Notes: generated from the sequence alone by a model not told the origin. DNA of 5,772 nucleotides from an uncultured Peptococcaceae bacterium (GCA_902462325.1 CABQBF010000157.1:1-5772); one strand, 5' to 3'. Positions 1-5,558 are shown, numbered from the stretch's first letter. Numbers and translations are program-made.

Positions 1-65
1 TAGCACACAGTCCTTGGAGAGGGACTATAAACACTACTACTTTATAATACGAGGAGTGTGATATA

Positions 66-365
66 ATGGATTCTACGCGAATGATTGCGAAAATGCGCCA
101 AATTGAACAGGCTGTACCGCCAGAATTAGAGCAACTGGTCATTCTGCAAAAAAAAGAAACGCTGCCCAACGGCACAGTCATCAACTATTACGAAGTACCC
201 GATGGAAAACGAAAGCCCGGTTACTTGTGGATCCAGTATCAGCCCGATACCAAAGAAGTATTGGCAGCAGAAATGGACGTCAATTTTAACTGTTTAATTG
301 GATTGAACCGCAGCCCCATTGAATTGCGGCTGCTGGCCAATCATGTCTTAGAATATCTGGCGTAA
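66..365 (+). CDS. Small hypothetical protein, 99 aa
   Basis: I do not recognise this protein. It is a soluble-looking 99-residue product with no signal peptide or membrane segment. The N-terminal third (about residues 1-33) is charged and probably helical. The middle (about 34-75) reads as alternating beta-type segments, including NGTVINYYEVPDG and YLWIQYQPDTKE. The C-terminus (about 80-99, SPIELRLLANHVLEYLA) looks like an amphipathic helix. The start at 66 is supported by a purine-rich GAGGAG at 51-56, nine bases upstream; a second Met at residue 7 is possible but less well placed. A TATAAT at 43-48 lies too close to the ribosome site to be its promoter with confidence, so the promoter may be outside the window. 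The gene converges on the sporulation cluster and shares a terminator with it. It is real by its ribosome site, its length and the terminator just after its stop. Confidence 0.75.
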   Translation: MDSTRMIAKMRQIEQAVPPELEQLVILQKKETLPNGTVINYYEVPDGKRKPGYLWIQYQPDTKEVLAAEMDVNFNCLIGLNRSPIELRLLANHVLEYLA

Positions 366-368
366 AAC

Positions 369-429
369 AAAAGGACTATCATGGGCAGAAATTTTCTGCA
401 ACAACTCTGCCTCCTTCGATAGCCCTTTT
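369..429. terminator. Bidirectional hairpin terminator between convergent genes
   Basis: Bases 369-380 pair with 418-429, enclosing a smaller hairpin (385-390 with 394-399). The one non-Watson-Crick position (375 opposite 423) is A against C in plus-strand RNA but a U-G wobble in minus-strand RNA, so the fold is more stable for leftward transcripts. Minus-strand RNA then runs into UUUUGUUUU; plus-strand RNA ends in five U. It begins 3 nt after the plus-strand stop and 8 nt after the minus-strand stop, so it most likely ends both transcripts and mainly serves the sporulation cluster. Confidence 0.8.
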
Positions 430-437
430 TCTGTTCA

Positions 438-623
438 TCAATGCTGCACAATAATGGTAACGCCATTCTCTAAATCATGGGACATCGCCTTTAAGATACG
501 GCTCAAAAGCAATGCCGTGCGCTGCCGTTCCTCCTCATCCTCCACAATAAAAATGCTGTTCATCCCCTGCACCTTATCGGCATAACGCCTCGTCACAATC
601 GCAGCCAAAATCGTATCACGCAT
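438..623 (-). CDS. Small YIEGIA partner ('capping complex subunit for YIEGIA'), 61 aa
   Basis: This 61-residue protein has no signal peptide or membrane segment. It opens with MRDTILAAIVTRR, has an acidic middle (IVEDEEERQRT) and ends in HDLENGVTIIVQH. That pattern, and the position directly after a YIEGIA gene, match the family annotated as capping complex subunit for YIEGIA; this rests on memory of the family, not a search. The start chosen is ATG at 623, which shares one base with the YIEGIA stop (TGATG). A TTG one codon upstream is possible but unnecessary. The one-base overlap indicates translational coupling and probably matched production of the two proteins, which fits a complex. It is the last gene of the cluster, and a terminator follows 8 nt after its stop. 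The biochemical role is not established by anything visible here. Confidence 0.75.
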   Translation of the reverse strand: MRDTILAAIVTRRYADKVQGMNSIFIVEDEEERQRTALLLSRILKAMSHDLENGVTIIVQH

Positions 624-1513
624 CAATCGGACGCCTCTCTTCCTATGGTATTTGCCAAGGGCTTCTGTACAGCGCTTTCTAGTACCGGCGTTCGTTTCGC
701 CGCTTCTATCACGCAGCCAATATCCTTTTCATTGGGCAATAAAAAAATACCCAACGCACCGGTGTCCATATTTTTACGGGCTGCCGGCGTCCATTCCTGC
801 TCACCAATTTCCAGCTTATTGCCAACCAGCATAGAAATATCGTGCAGCAGAGCCTGCCGCTGTCCCAAATTATTCAGCACCGAGCGCCCGTCATCATCAT
901 AAGGATGCAGTACAATGGCCACGCCTTCCTGCAAAATTTTTTCCCGTGCCTCCAAATCGCCCACATTCATAATCACAATATCATCGATATAGAGCAGCGA
1001 TTTTTCAAAATGCAAGGTTCCTTCCTCTACGCGGGCGATATCTCTAATAAAACTGCCCCGCATCAGGAAACGGGAAAATAAAATCATGGCAACCCCTGCC
1101 AGGATACCAATTTTCTGTCCGCCAAAAATCGTAGCGCCAGAAGTCACCAGGGCTACCAGCATAACCAGATAATTGCGGGATTCAAACACTTTCGCAATGC
1201 CTTCAATATAATCCAGTCCCCGCGGCACCAGTGTATTTTCTTCCAGCTTCATCAGCGTTTCCCGCTCCATATTGCGGATATCGCGAAATTGCTGAGCGCA
1301 TAGTACCAGGAAGGTGATCGCCGTATATTCTTCTTCCAGCAAAGCAGGCAGCGCAATAGCAGCCAAACTGGCGGCAATCGCACCCAACGACAGATGAATG
1401 ATGTATCCATGGGGATAGGACGGATAATTGCGATAATCGGTACGCAGCATATATAGCCGCGCCAGAAAACCGGCTGTCATACCCAAGAGGATGGCTTCTG
1501 TATAAGTACCCAT
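623..1513 (-). CDS. YIEGIA-family membrane protein, 296 aa
   Basis: The protein contains the family signature YIEGIA at residues 102-107, inside LDYIEGIAKVFESRNY. The N-terminal half is hydrophobic, with likely membrane segments near residues 5-22, 36-58, 62-73, 114-130 and 133-149. A polar C-terminal half (about 151-296) probably lies in the cytoplasm. The N-terminal stretch LRTDYRNYPSYPHG between the first two segments also looks family-typical. The family includes Bacillus subtilis YphB as far as I recall, and occurs in spore formers; its exact function is unclear. The gene lies 9 nt after the spoIIP stop and in the same frame. The nearest ribosome-site-like run, AAAAAGGG (1527-1534), is 13 nt from the ATG, rather far, so translation probably depends on ribosomes finishing spoIIP. 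An ATG at 1521 is better spaced but opens only a 14-codon frame. Identification is firm from the motif; the role is inferred from context. Confidence 0.88.
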   Translation of the reverse strand: MGTYTEAILLGMTAGFLARLYMLRTDYRNYPSYPHGYIIHLSLGAIAASLAAIALPALLEEEYTAITFLVLCAQQFRDIRNMERETLMKLEENTLVPRGLDYIEGIAKVFESRNYLVMLVALVTSGATIFGGQKIGILAGVAMILFSRFLMRGSFIRDIARVEEGTLHFEKSLLYIDDIVIMNVGDLEAREKILQEGVAIVLHPYDDDGRSVLNNLGQRQALLHDISMLVGNKLEIGEQEWTPAARKNMDTGALGIFLLPNEKDIGCVIEAAKRTPVLESAVQKPLANTIGREASD

Positions 1514-1522
1514 ATACCCATA

Positions 1523-2668
1523 TCAACCCTTTTTCAGCGAACCGCGACTAATCCATACAAAAGCAAAACCGCCTACAGCCGCCAGCACCACAAGCCAAAG
1601 GATAGCTTTTCCCATGCCGCCGCTTTTTTCTGCAGCAGTTTGCGCCTGCGGTTCTTCTTGTACAGTAGCATTTGGTTCCTGTTCTTCTGCCGCCGTTTTT
1701 AAACCTAAAAACTGGGGCAGTACCTCGGCAAATTCCCGGGCGCCCACTTCTGCTTCTTCTAAAGAATTGGTATGGGTCCCAACCTCCAACAACACCGAAT
1801 GGGGCGCTAAATCCTGATTGTAATTGCCTTTCGCCATAAAGATAGATTTGATTAAACCCGGTTTCACTTCGTCATAATAGGCTTTCATTTTTTCCGCAAA
1901 CTCAATATTGGCTTCACTGTTTTGATTTTGCCGGCCTACCACCAAACGAATTTGGGTAGCTGCCTCGCCATCAAATTCAGTGGCATAATAATCCGGGTCA
2001 GGAACGCCGTCCCGATGAACATCAATCATAGCCGCAGGCGCCTCCTGCAACAGTTCTGCCGCTGTTTTGCGCGAGCGCTGATAAGCGTTGACATCGTGCG
2101 GGTCATGAATATTTTCGCTGTGAATGACTGTCACGCCCTGTTCTTCCAACACAGTCGCCATAACTGTGGCCACGTCTAAAATGTCGCCGCCGCCATTTTT
2201 ACTCTCTGTGCCGGAGGTTGGCACATAGCTTTCATCGGTGTGGGTACAATAAATGGCGATAGCTTGAAAAGCGCCCAGTTGGGTACTGACAGTTTTCGCG
2301 GCTTCTTGCAGCTCTGCCAGCACCTCCCGCAGCTGCCGCTCTTCTAAAAGCTGGCAGTACGCATTCTGTCCATCAATTTTGGTGACCTTATAATGCTTAT
2401 TATCGCCCGTCAACAGCTCGTCGCCAACATAAACCTTGCGGCTCATATATTCAACTGCTTCGCCAGTATCCTGATCGTAAAGCGTAAAATAGGTACCGTC
2501 AACCTGTTCGTCACCGGATTGACTGCCGGCGTCCCACACGGGCAAAAAAGTACCGTTCTGCTGCCACTGGGTAAAAATATAGGTAAAAATGCAAAGACAA
2601 ATCACGCTGAGCAGCGCCACCGTCCAATTAGCCCGCTGCCGGCTCAATCGGCTATTCCATTTATCCAT
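1523..2668 (-). CDS. spoIIP: Stage II sporulation protein P, peptidoglycan amidase/endopeptidase
   Basis: SpoIIP is the engulfment hydrolase that works with SpoIID and SpoIIM at the septum. In studied species it removes stem peptides from peptidoglycan and cleaves their cross-links. The 381-residue protein has an N-terminal membrane anchor (about 14-34), a linker with a small beta-type domain (about 58-110), and the catalytic domain (about 133-322). Family motifs are intact: YCTHTDESYVPTSG (140-153), HSENIHDPHD (183-192), IDVHRDG (215-221), KGNYNQDLAP (280-289) and LLEVGTHTNSLEEA (293-306). His143, His218 and Glu295 are the candidate zinc and catalytic residues by family comparison. An acidic, Gln- and Ala-rich stretch (325-348) then leads to a second membrane segment (about 353-374) and a basic end, SLKKG. 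This C-terminal anchor is absent from the Bacillus protein as I know it. The start overlaps the upstream gene by 8 nt and has AAGGGAGA (2677-2684) at suitable spacing. SpoIID and SpoIIM are not in the window. Confidence 0.96.
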   Translation of the reverse strand: MDKWNSRLSRQRANWTVALLSVICLCIFTYIFTQWQQNGTFLPVWDAGSQSGDEQVDGTYFTLYDQDTGEAVEYMSRKVYVGDELLTGDNKHYKVTKIDGQNAYCQLLEERQLREVLAELQEAAKTVSTQLGAFQAIAIYCTHTDESYVPTSGTESKNGGGDILDVATVMATVLEEQGVTVIHSENIHDPHDVNAYQRSRKTAAELLQEAPAAMIDVHRDGVPDPDYYATEFDGEAATQIRLVVGRQNQNSEANIEFAEKMKAYYDEVKPGLIKSIFMAKGNYNQDLAPHSVLLEVGTHTNSLEEAEVGAREFAEVLPQFLGLKTAAEEQEPNATVQEEPQAQTAAEKSGGMGKAILWLVVLAAVGGFAFVWISRGSLKKG

Positions 2669-3356
2669 GATGCTTGTCTCCCTTCATACCGCCAGCGGCC
2701 CGCAAATTTCTCAACACACTGGGGTCGCGGTTCTCACTGCTCGGTCCGCCCTGCAACCGTTCCCGACTTTCACCAATCAATTCTGCCAGACAAACCGCCA
2801 ACACACCGGCCAGCACGACAGTGTCATACATACCGCCGCCACCGAAATGCACTAGCCCCGGAACCTGGTTCCAAATCAAATAAATGCCATGGGTCACATC
2901 GAAAAATAACACGCCCAGTACAGCCGCCACAAAGGCGCCTTTACGGGAACGGCCAAATAAATAGCCCAATAAACCGGCGATAATCGGATACAGATAGATA
3001 ATATCTACCGGTAACGCAAATTCATCGCTCACAAAACGACCTAACAACCAGATAGCGGCAGTCGTGAATACCGCACCTAACAACGAACGAATTTTTTCTT
3101 TTCCGCTGCCTGCCTTCAGCCACACATAGAAAGCCACGCCCAGAGGCACCAAGGCTCCGCCTACATTCAACCGCACAGTCAGCATATCGGAACGATATAC
3201 TGTGAAATTGATGAAACTCCCCAATACAATAGCGGCTAACACCAACAAAGCGCCTTTATCGGAAAGATGCATGCGGTCCAGCACCCGCTCTGCTACACCA
3301 AAAAAAATCAGCAAAGCCAGACTAAGCAAAATGAATCGTCCAATGGTAAATCCCAT
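2661..3356 (-). CDS. DUF1614 family multi-pass membrane protein, 231 aa
   Basis: A very hydrophobic protein with about seven likely membrane segments (near 3-22, 35-53, 63-80, 92-108, 117-134, 138-155 and 176-194) and a polar, basic C-terminal tail from about 196 to 231. The motifs LNVGGALVPLG (63-73) and FGGGGMYDTVVLAGVLAV (171-188) are typical of the DUF1614 family, whose function is unknown. The glycine-rich FGGGGMYD lies just before the last membrane segment and is likely important. The start is set at 3356 rather than the longer in-frame 3377, because AAGGAGGAT sits eight bases upstream of this ATG and would be inside the longer version. It is the first gene of the sporulation cluster and overlaps spoIIP by 8 nt (ATGGATAA), which implies coupled translation. 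Family assignment is from remembered motifs; involvement in sporulation is inferred only from the operon. Confidence 0.85.
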   Translation of the reverse strand: MGFTIGRFILLSLALLIFFGVAERVLDRMHLSDKGALLVLAAIVLGSFINFTVYRSDMLTVRLNVGGALVPLGVAFYVWLKAGSGKEKIRSLLGAVFTTAAIWLLGRFVSDEFALPVDIIYLYPIIAGLLGYLFGRSRKGAFVAAVLGVLFFDVTHGIYLIWNQVPGLVHFGGGGMYDTVVLAGVLAVCLAELIGESRERLQGGPSSENRDPSVLRNLRAAGGMKGDKHHG

Positions 3357-3364
3357 AGTTTTAT

Positions 3365-3370
3365 CCTCCT
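3365..3370 (-). promoter_or_regulatory. Strong ribosome binding site fixing the DUF1614 start
   Basis: On the minus strand this reads AGGAGG, a perfect Shine-Dalgarno sequence, eight bases before the ATG at 3356. It rules out the longer start at 3377, which would place this site inside the coding sequence. Confidence 0.9.
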
Positions 3371-3411
3371 TTTGCAAATAAAAATCAGCCTATCAGCCAA
3401 TCTTCTTTTTT

Positions 3412-3440
3412 TAGTCTGCCCGGTCTGCCAGCTTTTATAC
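3412..3440 (-). promoter_or_regulatory. Candidate forespore (sigma-F/sigma-G type) promoter
   Basis: On the minus strand, GTATA (3440-3436) is followed after 14 bases by GGGCAGACTA (3421-3412). These match the Bacillus sigma-F pattern of GYATA and GGNNANANTW at every fixed position, and the spacing fits RNA polymerase geometry. Transcription would begin near 3405, leaving about a 50-base leader before the DUF1614 start. The location, directly upstream of a spoIIP operon, fits the known forespore expression of spoIIP in some spore formers. The consensus comes from Bacillus, so its use here is inference, and short matches can arise by chance. Confidence 0.5.
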
Positions 3441-3461
3441 CTGCGGTCCTTTTTTACGCAG

Positions 3462-4244
3462 TTATTCCTGCAGCGCAAAGGCTTCTATCAATAGCTTGCG
3501 CCCCGTCAAATCGTCGGTCAAATCAAACCAGGAAAAGGGAATATACATATAGCCCTGGTCAGTGGGCCCATGGCTGGCTTTGCCCCAACTCTGCACCACC
3601 TGCACCAGCTCTCTGTTCAAATCATAATTGACAGCCACCATAGAATGCCCGCCAATACGGTTCCCTTGCCGTTTTGACGGCACGACCCCACGTTTGGCTT
3701 CATAAAAATCTGTATAAATAATCATAGAAAACACCACCGGATGCTGCTCCGACAAAGCAGCCAGCACTTCCTGCAGACAGTAACAGCGTTCATACCGTTG
3801 TACTCGATAAGGCAACGCCCGCCGCAATAATTTCTGCCCATTCACAGGAAAAGCCTGATTACAATTGGTTTGATTGCTGGGATACATCCGTTCCGGACAA
3901 ACGCCTTTATACGCTAAGGTCTGCATAGACGCTTCTAACGTGCTGCCCTTCGTATCGCGGGGCAAACCGTCAAACAAGCGATTCATTTTATAAATAAACA
4001 GGCCGGAAAAAGGAACGATTTTTCCCGTTTGCTGATAATATAAAATAGAACGGGCATTGGCGGCAGCCACACCGGTACAAATTGGCAGCATCCCCTGATG
4101 TACAATCGGCAAAGGCACCTGGCCAATTCCGCCCTGCTCTGGAAGAAATGCGGCTTTACGCAAAAAATGATCTGCCTTCTCTTCTATCCTGTCGTCTATC
4201 AGAAAAGCAGGCACAACAGCGCCCGGCACAATAGAAAACTGCAT
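3462..4244 (-). CDS. Papain-like C1 family cysteine protease homologue, 260 aa
   Basis: The layout is that of a bacterial C1 peptidase without a prodomain. Gln50 (oxyanion hole) and Cys56 (nucleophile) lie in VHQGMLPICTGVAAANA with the six-residue spacing of papain Gln19 and Cys25. His200 lies in RIGGHSMVAVNYD. The third position, normally Asn in NSWG, is Gln218 in VVQSWG, followed by DQGYMYIPFSWF (229-240). Cysteine is frequent in the middle (116, 128, 154, 156). There is no signal peptide, so it should act in the cytoplasm; the substrate is unknown. The start at 4244 is chosen because GGGGGAAG lies six bases upstream. The longer start at 4319 lacks a ribosome site and adds a Trp- and Cys-rich stretch unlike the family. 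It is divergent from yebC and lies 105 nt before the sporulation cluster, with no good terminator between, so read-through is possible. Activity is uncertain given the Gln. Confidence 0.85.
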   Translation of the reverse strand: MQFSIVPGAVVPAFLIDDRIEEKADHFLRKAAFLPEQGGIGQVPLPIVHQGMLPICTGVAAANARSILYYQQTGKIVPFSGLFIYKMNRLFDGLPRDTKGSTLEASMQTLAYKGVCPERMYPSNQTNCNQAFPVNGQKLLRRALPYRVQRYERCYCLQEVLAALSEQHPVVFSMIIYTDFYEAKRGVVPSKRQGNRIGGHSMVAVNYDLNRELVQVVQSWGKASHGPTDQGYMYIPFSWFDLTDDLTGRKLLIEAFALQE

Positions 4245-4250
4245 CGCTAA

Positions 4251-4258
4251 CTTCCCCC
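4251..4258 (-). promoter_or_regulatory. Ribosome binding site deciding the protease start
   Basis: Minus-strand GGGGGAAG lies six bases before the ATG at 4244. No comparable purine run precedes the longer in-frame ATG at 4319, which follows a T- and A-rich tract. Confidence 0.65.
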
Positions 4259-4333
4259 ATTTCCAACAGATTGATACCGCAACGCACCACACTTCATACC
4301 ATATGGACCAACCTGTCATTTTTTGAAAAAAAG

Positions 4334-4387
4334 AATTGCAAAACTATTTCTAGTATATGAATTTTTCCCAAATTTTGATTTGCAATT
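4334..4387. repeat. 9-bp inverted repeat over the yebC -35 box
   Basis: AATTGCAAA (4334-4342) and its exact complement TTTGCAATT (4379-4387) are spaced 45 bases centre to centre, roughly four helical turns. Each contains the palindrome TTGCAA. The right copy covers the yebC -35 box (4380-4385). It could be an operator, but the surroundings are very AT-rich and chance is a real alternative. Confidence 0.4.
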
Positions 4388-4408
4388 TCCTATTGATTAT
4401 GCTATATT
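4380..4408 (+). promoter_or_regulatory. Vegetative (sigma-A type) promoter of yebC, extended -10
   Basis: TTGCAA (4380-4385), a 17-base spacer and TATATT (4403-4408), with TG one base before the -10 box (4400-4401), form a good housekeeping promoter. The start of transcription would be near 4415, giving a leader of about 40 bases ahead of the GTG at 4455. Confidence 0.75.
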
Positions 4409-4440
4409 AATGAGATTGAAAGATTTTGTACACAATCAAA

Positions 4441-4446
4441 AAGGAG
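4441..4446 (+). promoter_or_regulatory. Ribosome binding site fixing the yebC GTG start
   Basis: AAGGAG lies eight bases before GTG 4455. The frame stays open upstream to a TTG at 4323, but that extension contains the promoter and this site, so it is not translated. Confidence 0.9.
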
Positions 4447-4454
4447 AGATATTT

Positions 4455-5165
4455 GTGGGACGTATTCACAATATTGAAGGAAAAAAAAATAAAATGGATT
4501 CTCTGCGCTCCAACGTGTTCACCAAACATGCCCGGGCCATTACGGTAGCAGCCCGTGCCGGCGGCGGAAATCCTGACTATAACGCAGCGCTGAAATTGGC
4601 CATTCAAAAAGCAAAAGCCGACAACATGCCAAACGATAATATCAACCGCGCCATCAAAAAAGGAACCGGGGAAGACGGCGGCGCCAACTATGAACACATC
4701 ACCTATGAAGGATACGGCCCTGGCGGTGTTGCAATGATTATTGAAATGCTGACTGACAACAAAAACCGCGCAGCCAGCAATATTCGTTATTATCTGGACC
4801 GCAACGGCGGCAATCTGGGAACTGCAGGCTGTGTAAGCTATATGTTTGAACGCAAGGGCATGCTGCTCATCGCTGCCGATGATGACATCAGCGAAGATGA
4901 ACTGATGGAAGCTGCGTTAGAAGCCGGTGCAGAAGACTTTATTGCCGAAGAAGACGGTTTTGAAATCATCACCACGCCAGATGACTTCCCAGCTGTCCGC
5001 GAAGCTTTAGAAGGGAAATATACTTTCGTACAGGCCGATATTACCATGCTGCCATCCACCTATACAGCTATCGACCCATCCTTGCAGAAGCAGATGGATA
5101 AGCTGTTAGACGCCTTAGAAGAAGACGACGATGTGCAGAACGTGTACCACAACCTGCAGCAGTAA
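4455..5165 (+). CDS. yebC: YebC/PmpR family protein, 236 aa
   Basis: A full-length YebC-family protein, starting at GTG (read as Met) with MGRIHNIEGKKNKMDSLRSNVFTKHARAI in two adjoining blocks (residues 1-14 and 15-29). Family signatures are intact: MPNDNINRAIKKGTG (58-72), YEGYGPGG (84-91), TDNKNRA (100-106) and LDRNGGNLGTAGCVSYMF (114-131). A strongly acidic C-terminal region (about 144-170, then DALEEDDDVQNVYHNL near the end) is also typical. The family was long annotated as DNA-binding regulators. More recent work on bacterial members and the mitochondrial homologue TACO1 points to helping ribosomes through proline-rich stretches. The MGRIHN type of N-terminus differs from the MAGHSKWANIK type of classic YebC. 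The gene has its own promoter and is divergent from the protease. It is not followed by ruvC-ruvA-ruvB, its neighbours in many genomes. Identification is secure; the molecular role is drawn from the family. Confidence 0.95.
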   Translation: MGRIHNIEGKKNKMDSLRSNVFTKHARAITVAARAGGGNPDYNAALKLAIQKAKADNMPNDNINRAIKKGTGEDGGANYEHITYEGYGPGGVAMIIEMLTDNKNRAASNIRYYLDRNGGNLGTAGCVSYMFERKGMLLIAADDDISEDELMEAALEAGAEDFIAEEDGFEIITTPDDFPAVREALEGKYTFVQADITMLPSTYTAIDPSLQKQMDKLLDALEEDDDVQNVYHNLQQ

Positions 5166-5167
5166 GT

Positions 5168-5193
5168 AAACCATATTGGTTGAGCGGTTTTTT
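5168..5193 (+). terminator. Possible weak terminator of yebC
   Basis: AAACC (5168-5172) can pair with GGTTT (5186-5190), running into six T (5188-5193). A competing short hairpin pairs AACCA (5169-5173) with TGGTT (5177-5181). It begins 2 nt after the yebC stop. The stem is short, so termination may be partial. Confidence 0.45.
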
Positions 5194-5282
5194 CTAATAT
5201 CAAATATAAAATCGCTGTCAAAAATCGTCGTGTGATGATATTTCTCATAATTGTAGCCATACAGTTATGAATGTACCTAGTA

Positions 5283-5288
5283 TATAAT
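5283..5288 (+). promoter_or_regulatory. Candidate -10 box upstream of the hairpin
   Basis: A perfect TATAAT, 12 bases before the hairpin at 5300. No good -35 box is present at normal spacing (5260-5265 reads TACAGT). If used, transcription would begin near 5295 and meet the terminator almost at once. Confidence 0.35.
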
Positions 5289-5299
5289 GACAATATCTG

Positions 5300-5336
5300 A
5301 ACCTCTTGTGTATATCATCATACACAGGAGGTTTTT
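5300..5336 (+). terminator. Strong rightward hairpin terminator that also masks a ribosome site
   Basis: Bases 5300-5312 pair with 5321-5333 over 13 pairs, one of them a U-G wobble in plus-strand RNA (A against C in minus-strand RNA). The loop is eight bases, and the T run spans 5332-5336. The 3' arm contains AGGAGG (5326-5331), which lies seven bases before an ATG at 5339. The hairpin therefore both looks like a terminator and would hide that ribosome site. It may be the terminator of yebC read-through or an attenuator for the gene now decayed downstream. Confidence 0.75.
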
Positions 5337-5338
5337 CT

Positions 5339-5529
5339 ATGTTACATGGTCCTTTCCGGTTCTAAAAAAGGAATCCCCCATAATCGAATTAGAAGAAACA
5401 AACCATGTTACAAGCAAAGTATAGATCAACTACTTAATTTCACGAAACAGAAAAGAAGCCTATATCAACGGAATTATAAAATGCTTACGTGCTTATGTCG
5501 CTTATTGCTTAAAAGAAAACACGATGTGA
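5339..5529 (+). pseudogene. Decayed N-terminal fragment, probably of a tyrosine recombinase
   Basis: The ATG at 5339 has a good ribosome site but opens only eight codons. Shifting frame after the first codons gives a protein-like reading, TWSFPVLKKESPIIELEE, then a TAG at 5422-5424. It continues with INYLISRNRKEAYINGIIKC and LRAYVAYCLKENTM, and ends at TGA 5527. The later part has the helix pattern of the SAM-like core-binding domain at the front of tyrosine integrases, in the manner of 'RK..YINGI.K.LRAY..YC..E'. One frameshift, one internal stop and no catalytic domain indicate a dead relic. The other open frame here (5346-5534) is lysine- and arginine-rich and does not look like a protein. 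The identification is by eye and moderate; another helical domain could give the same pattern. Confidence 0.5.
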
Positions 5530-5558
5530 TTTAAACTGTCATGCCTTATATGGCGTAC

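Noticed and set aside
9..26. Small hairpin AGTCC/GGACT at the left edge
   Set aside because: The stem is five to six pairs with no T run, so neither a terminator nor a regulatory fold can be supported.
1203..1526. A 107-residue minus-strand frame from TTG 1526
   Set aside because: It lies wholly over the YIEGIA gene in another frame and shows no protein-like pattern.
3441..3461. Stem CTGCG/CGCAG after the protease stop as a terminator
   Set aside because: Only five pairs and followed by GTATAAAAG on the minus strand, with no U run.
4245..4319. Longer start of the protease at ATG 4319
   Set aside because: No ribosome site precedes it and the added 25 residues are Trp- and Cys-rich and unlike the family; GGGGGAAG supports 4244.
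4365..4375. Sigma-E-like CATATACT (minus strand, near 4354-4361) as a protease promoter
   Set aside because: The -10 match is fair but no -35 match lies at the required spacing, and the region is AT-rich.
4323..4454. A 44-residue N-terminal extension of YebC from TTG 4323
   Set aside because: It would contain the promoter and the AAGGAG site of the GTG start, and MGRIHN is the natural start of this YebC type.
5060..5293. A 77-residue minus-strand frame over the yebC end
   Set aside because: It lies antisense to yebC for much of its length, has serine and cysteine runs typical of a shadow frame and no ribosome site of note.
5346..5534. A 62-residue open frame on the plus strand
   Set aside because: It is rich in Lys and Arg with no recognisable pattern, while another frame over the same bases looks like a decayed protein.
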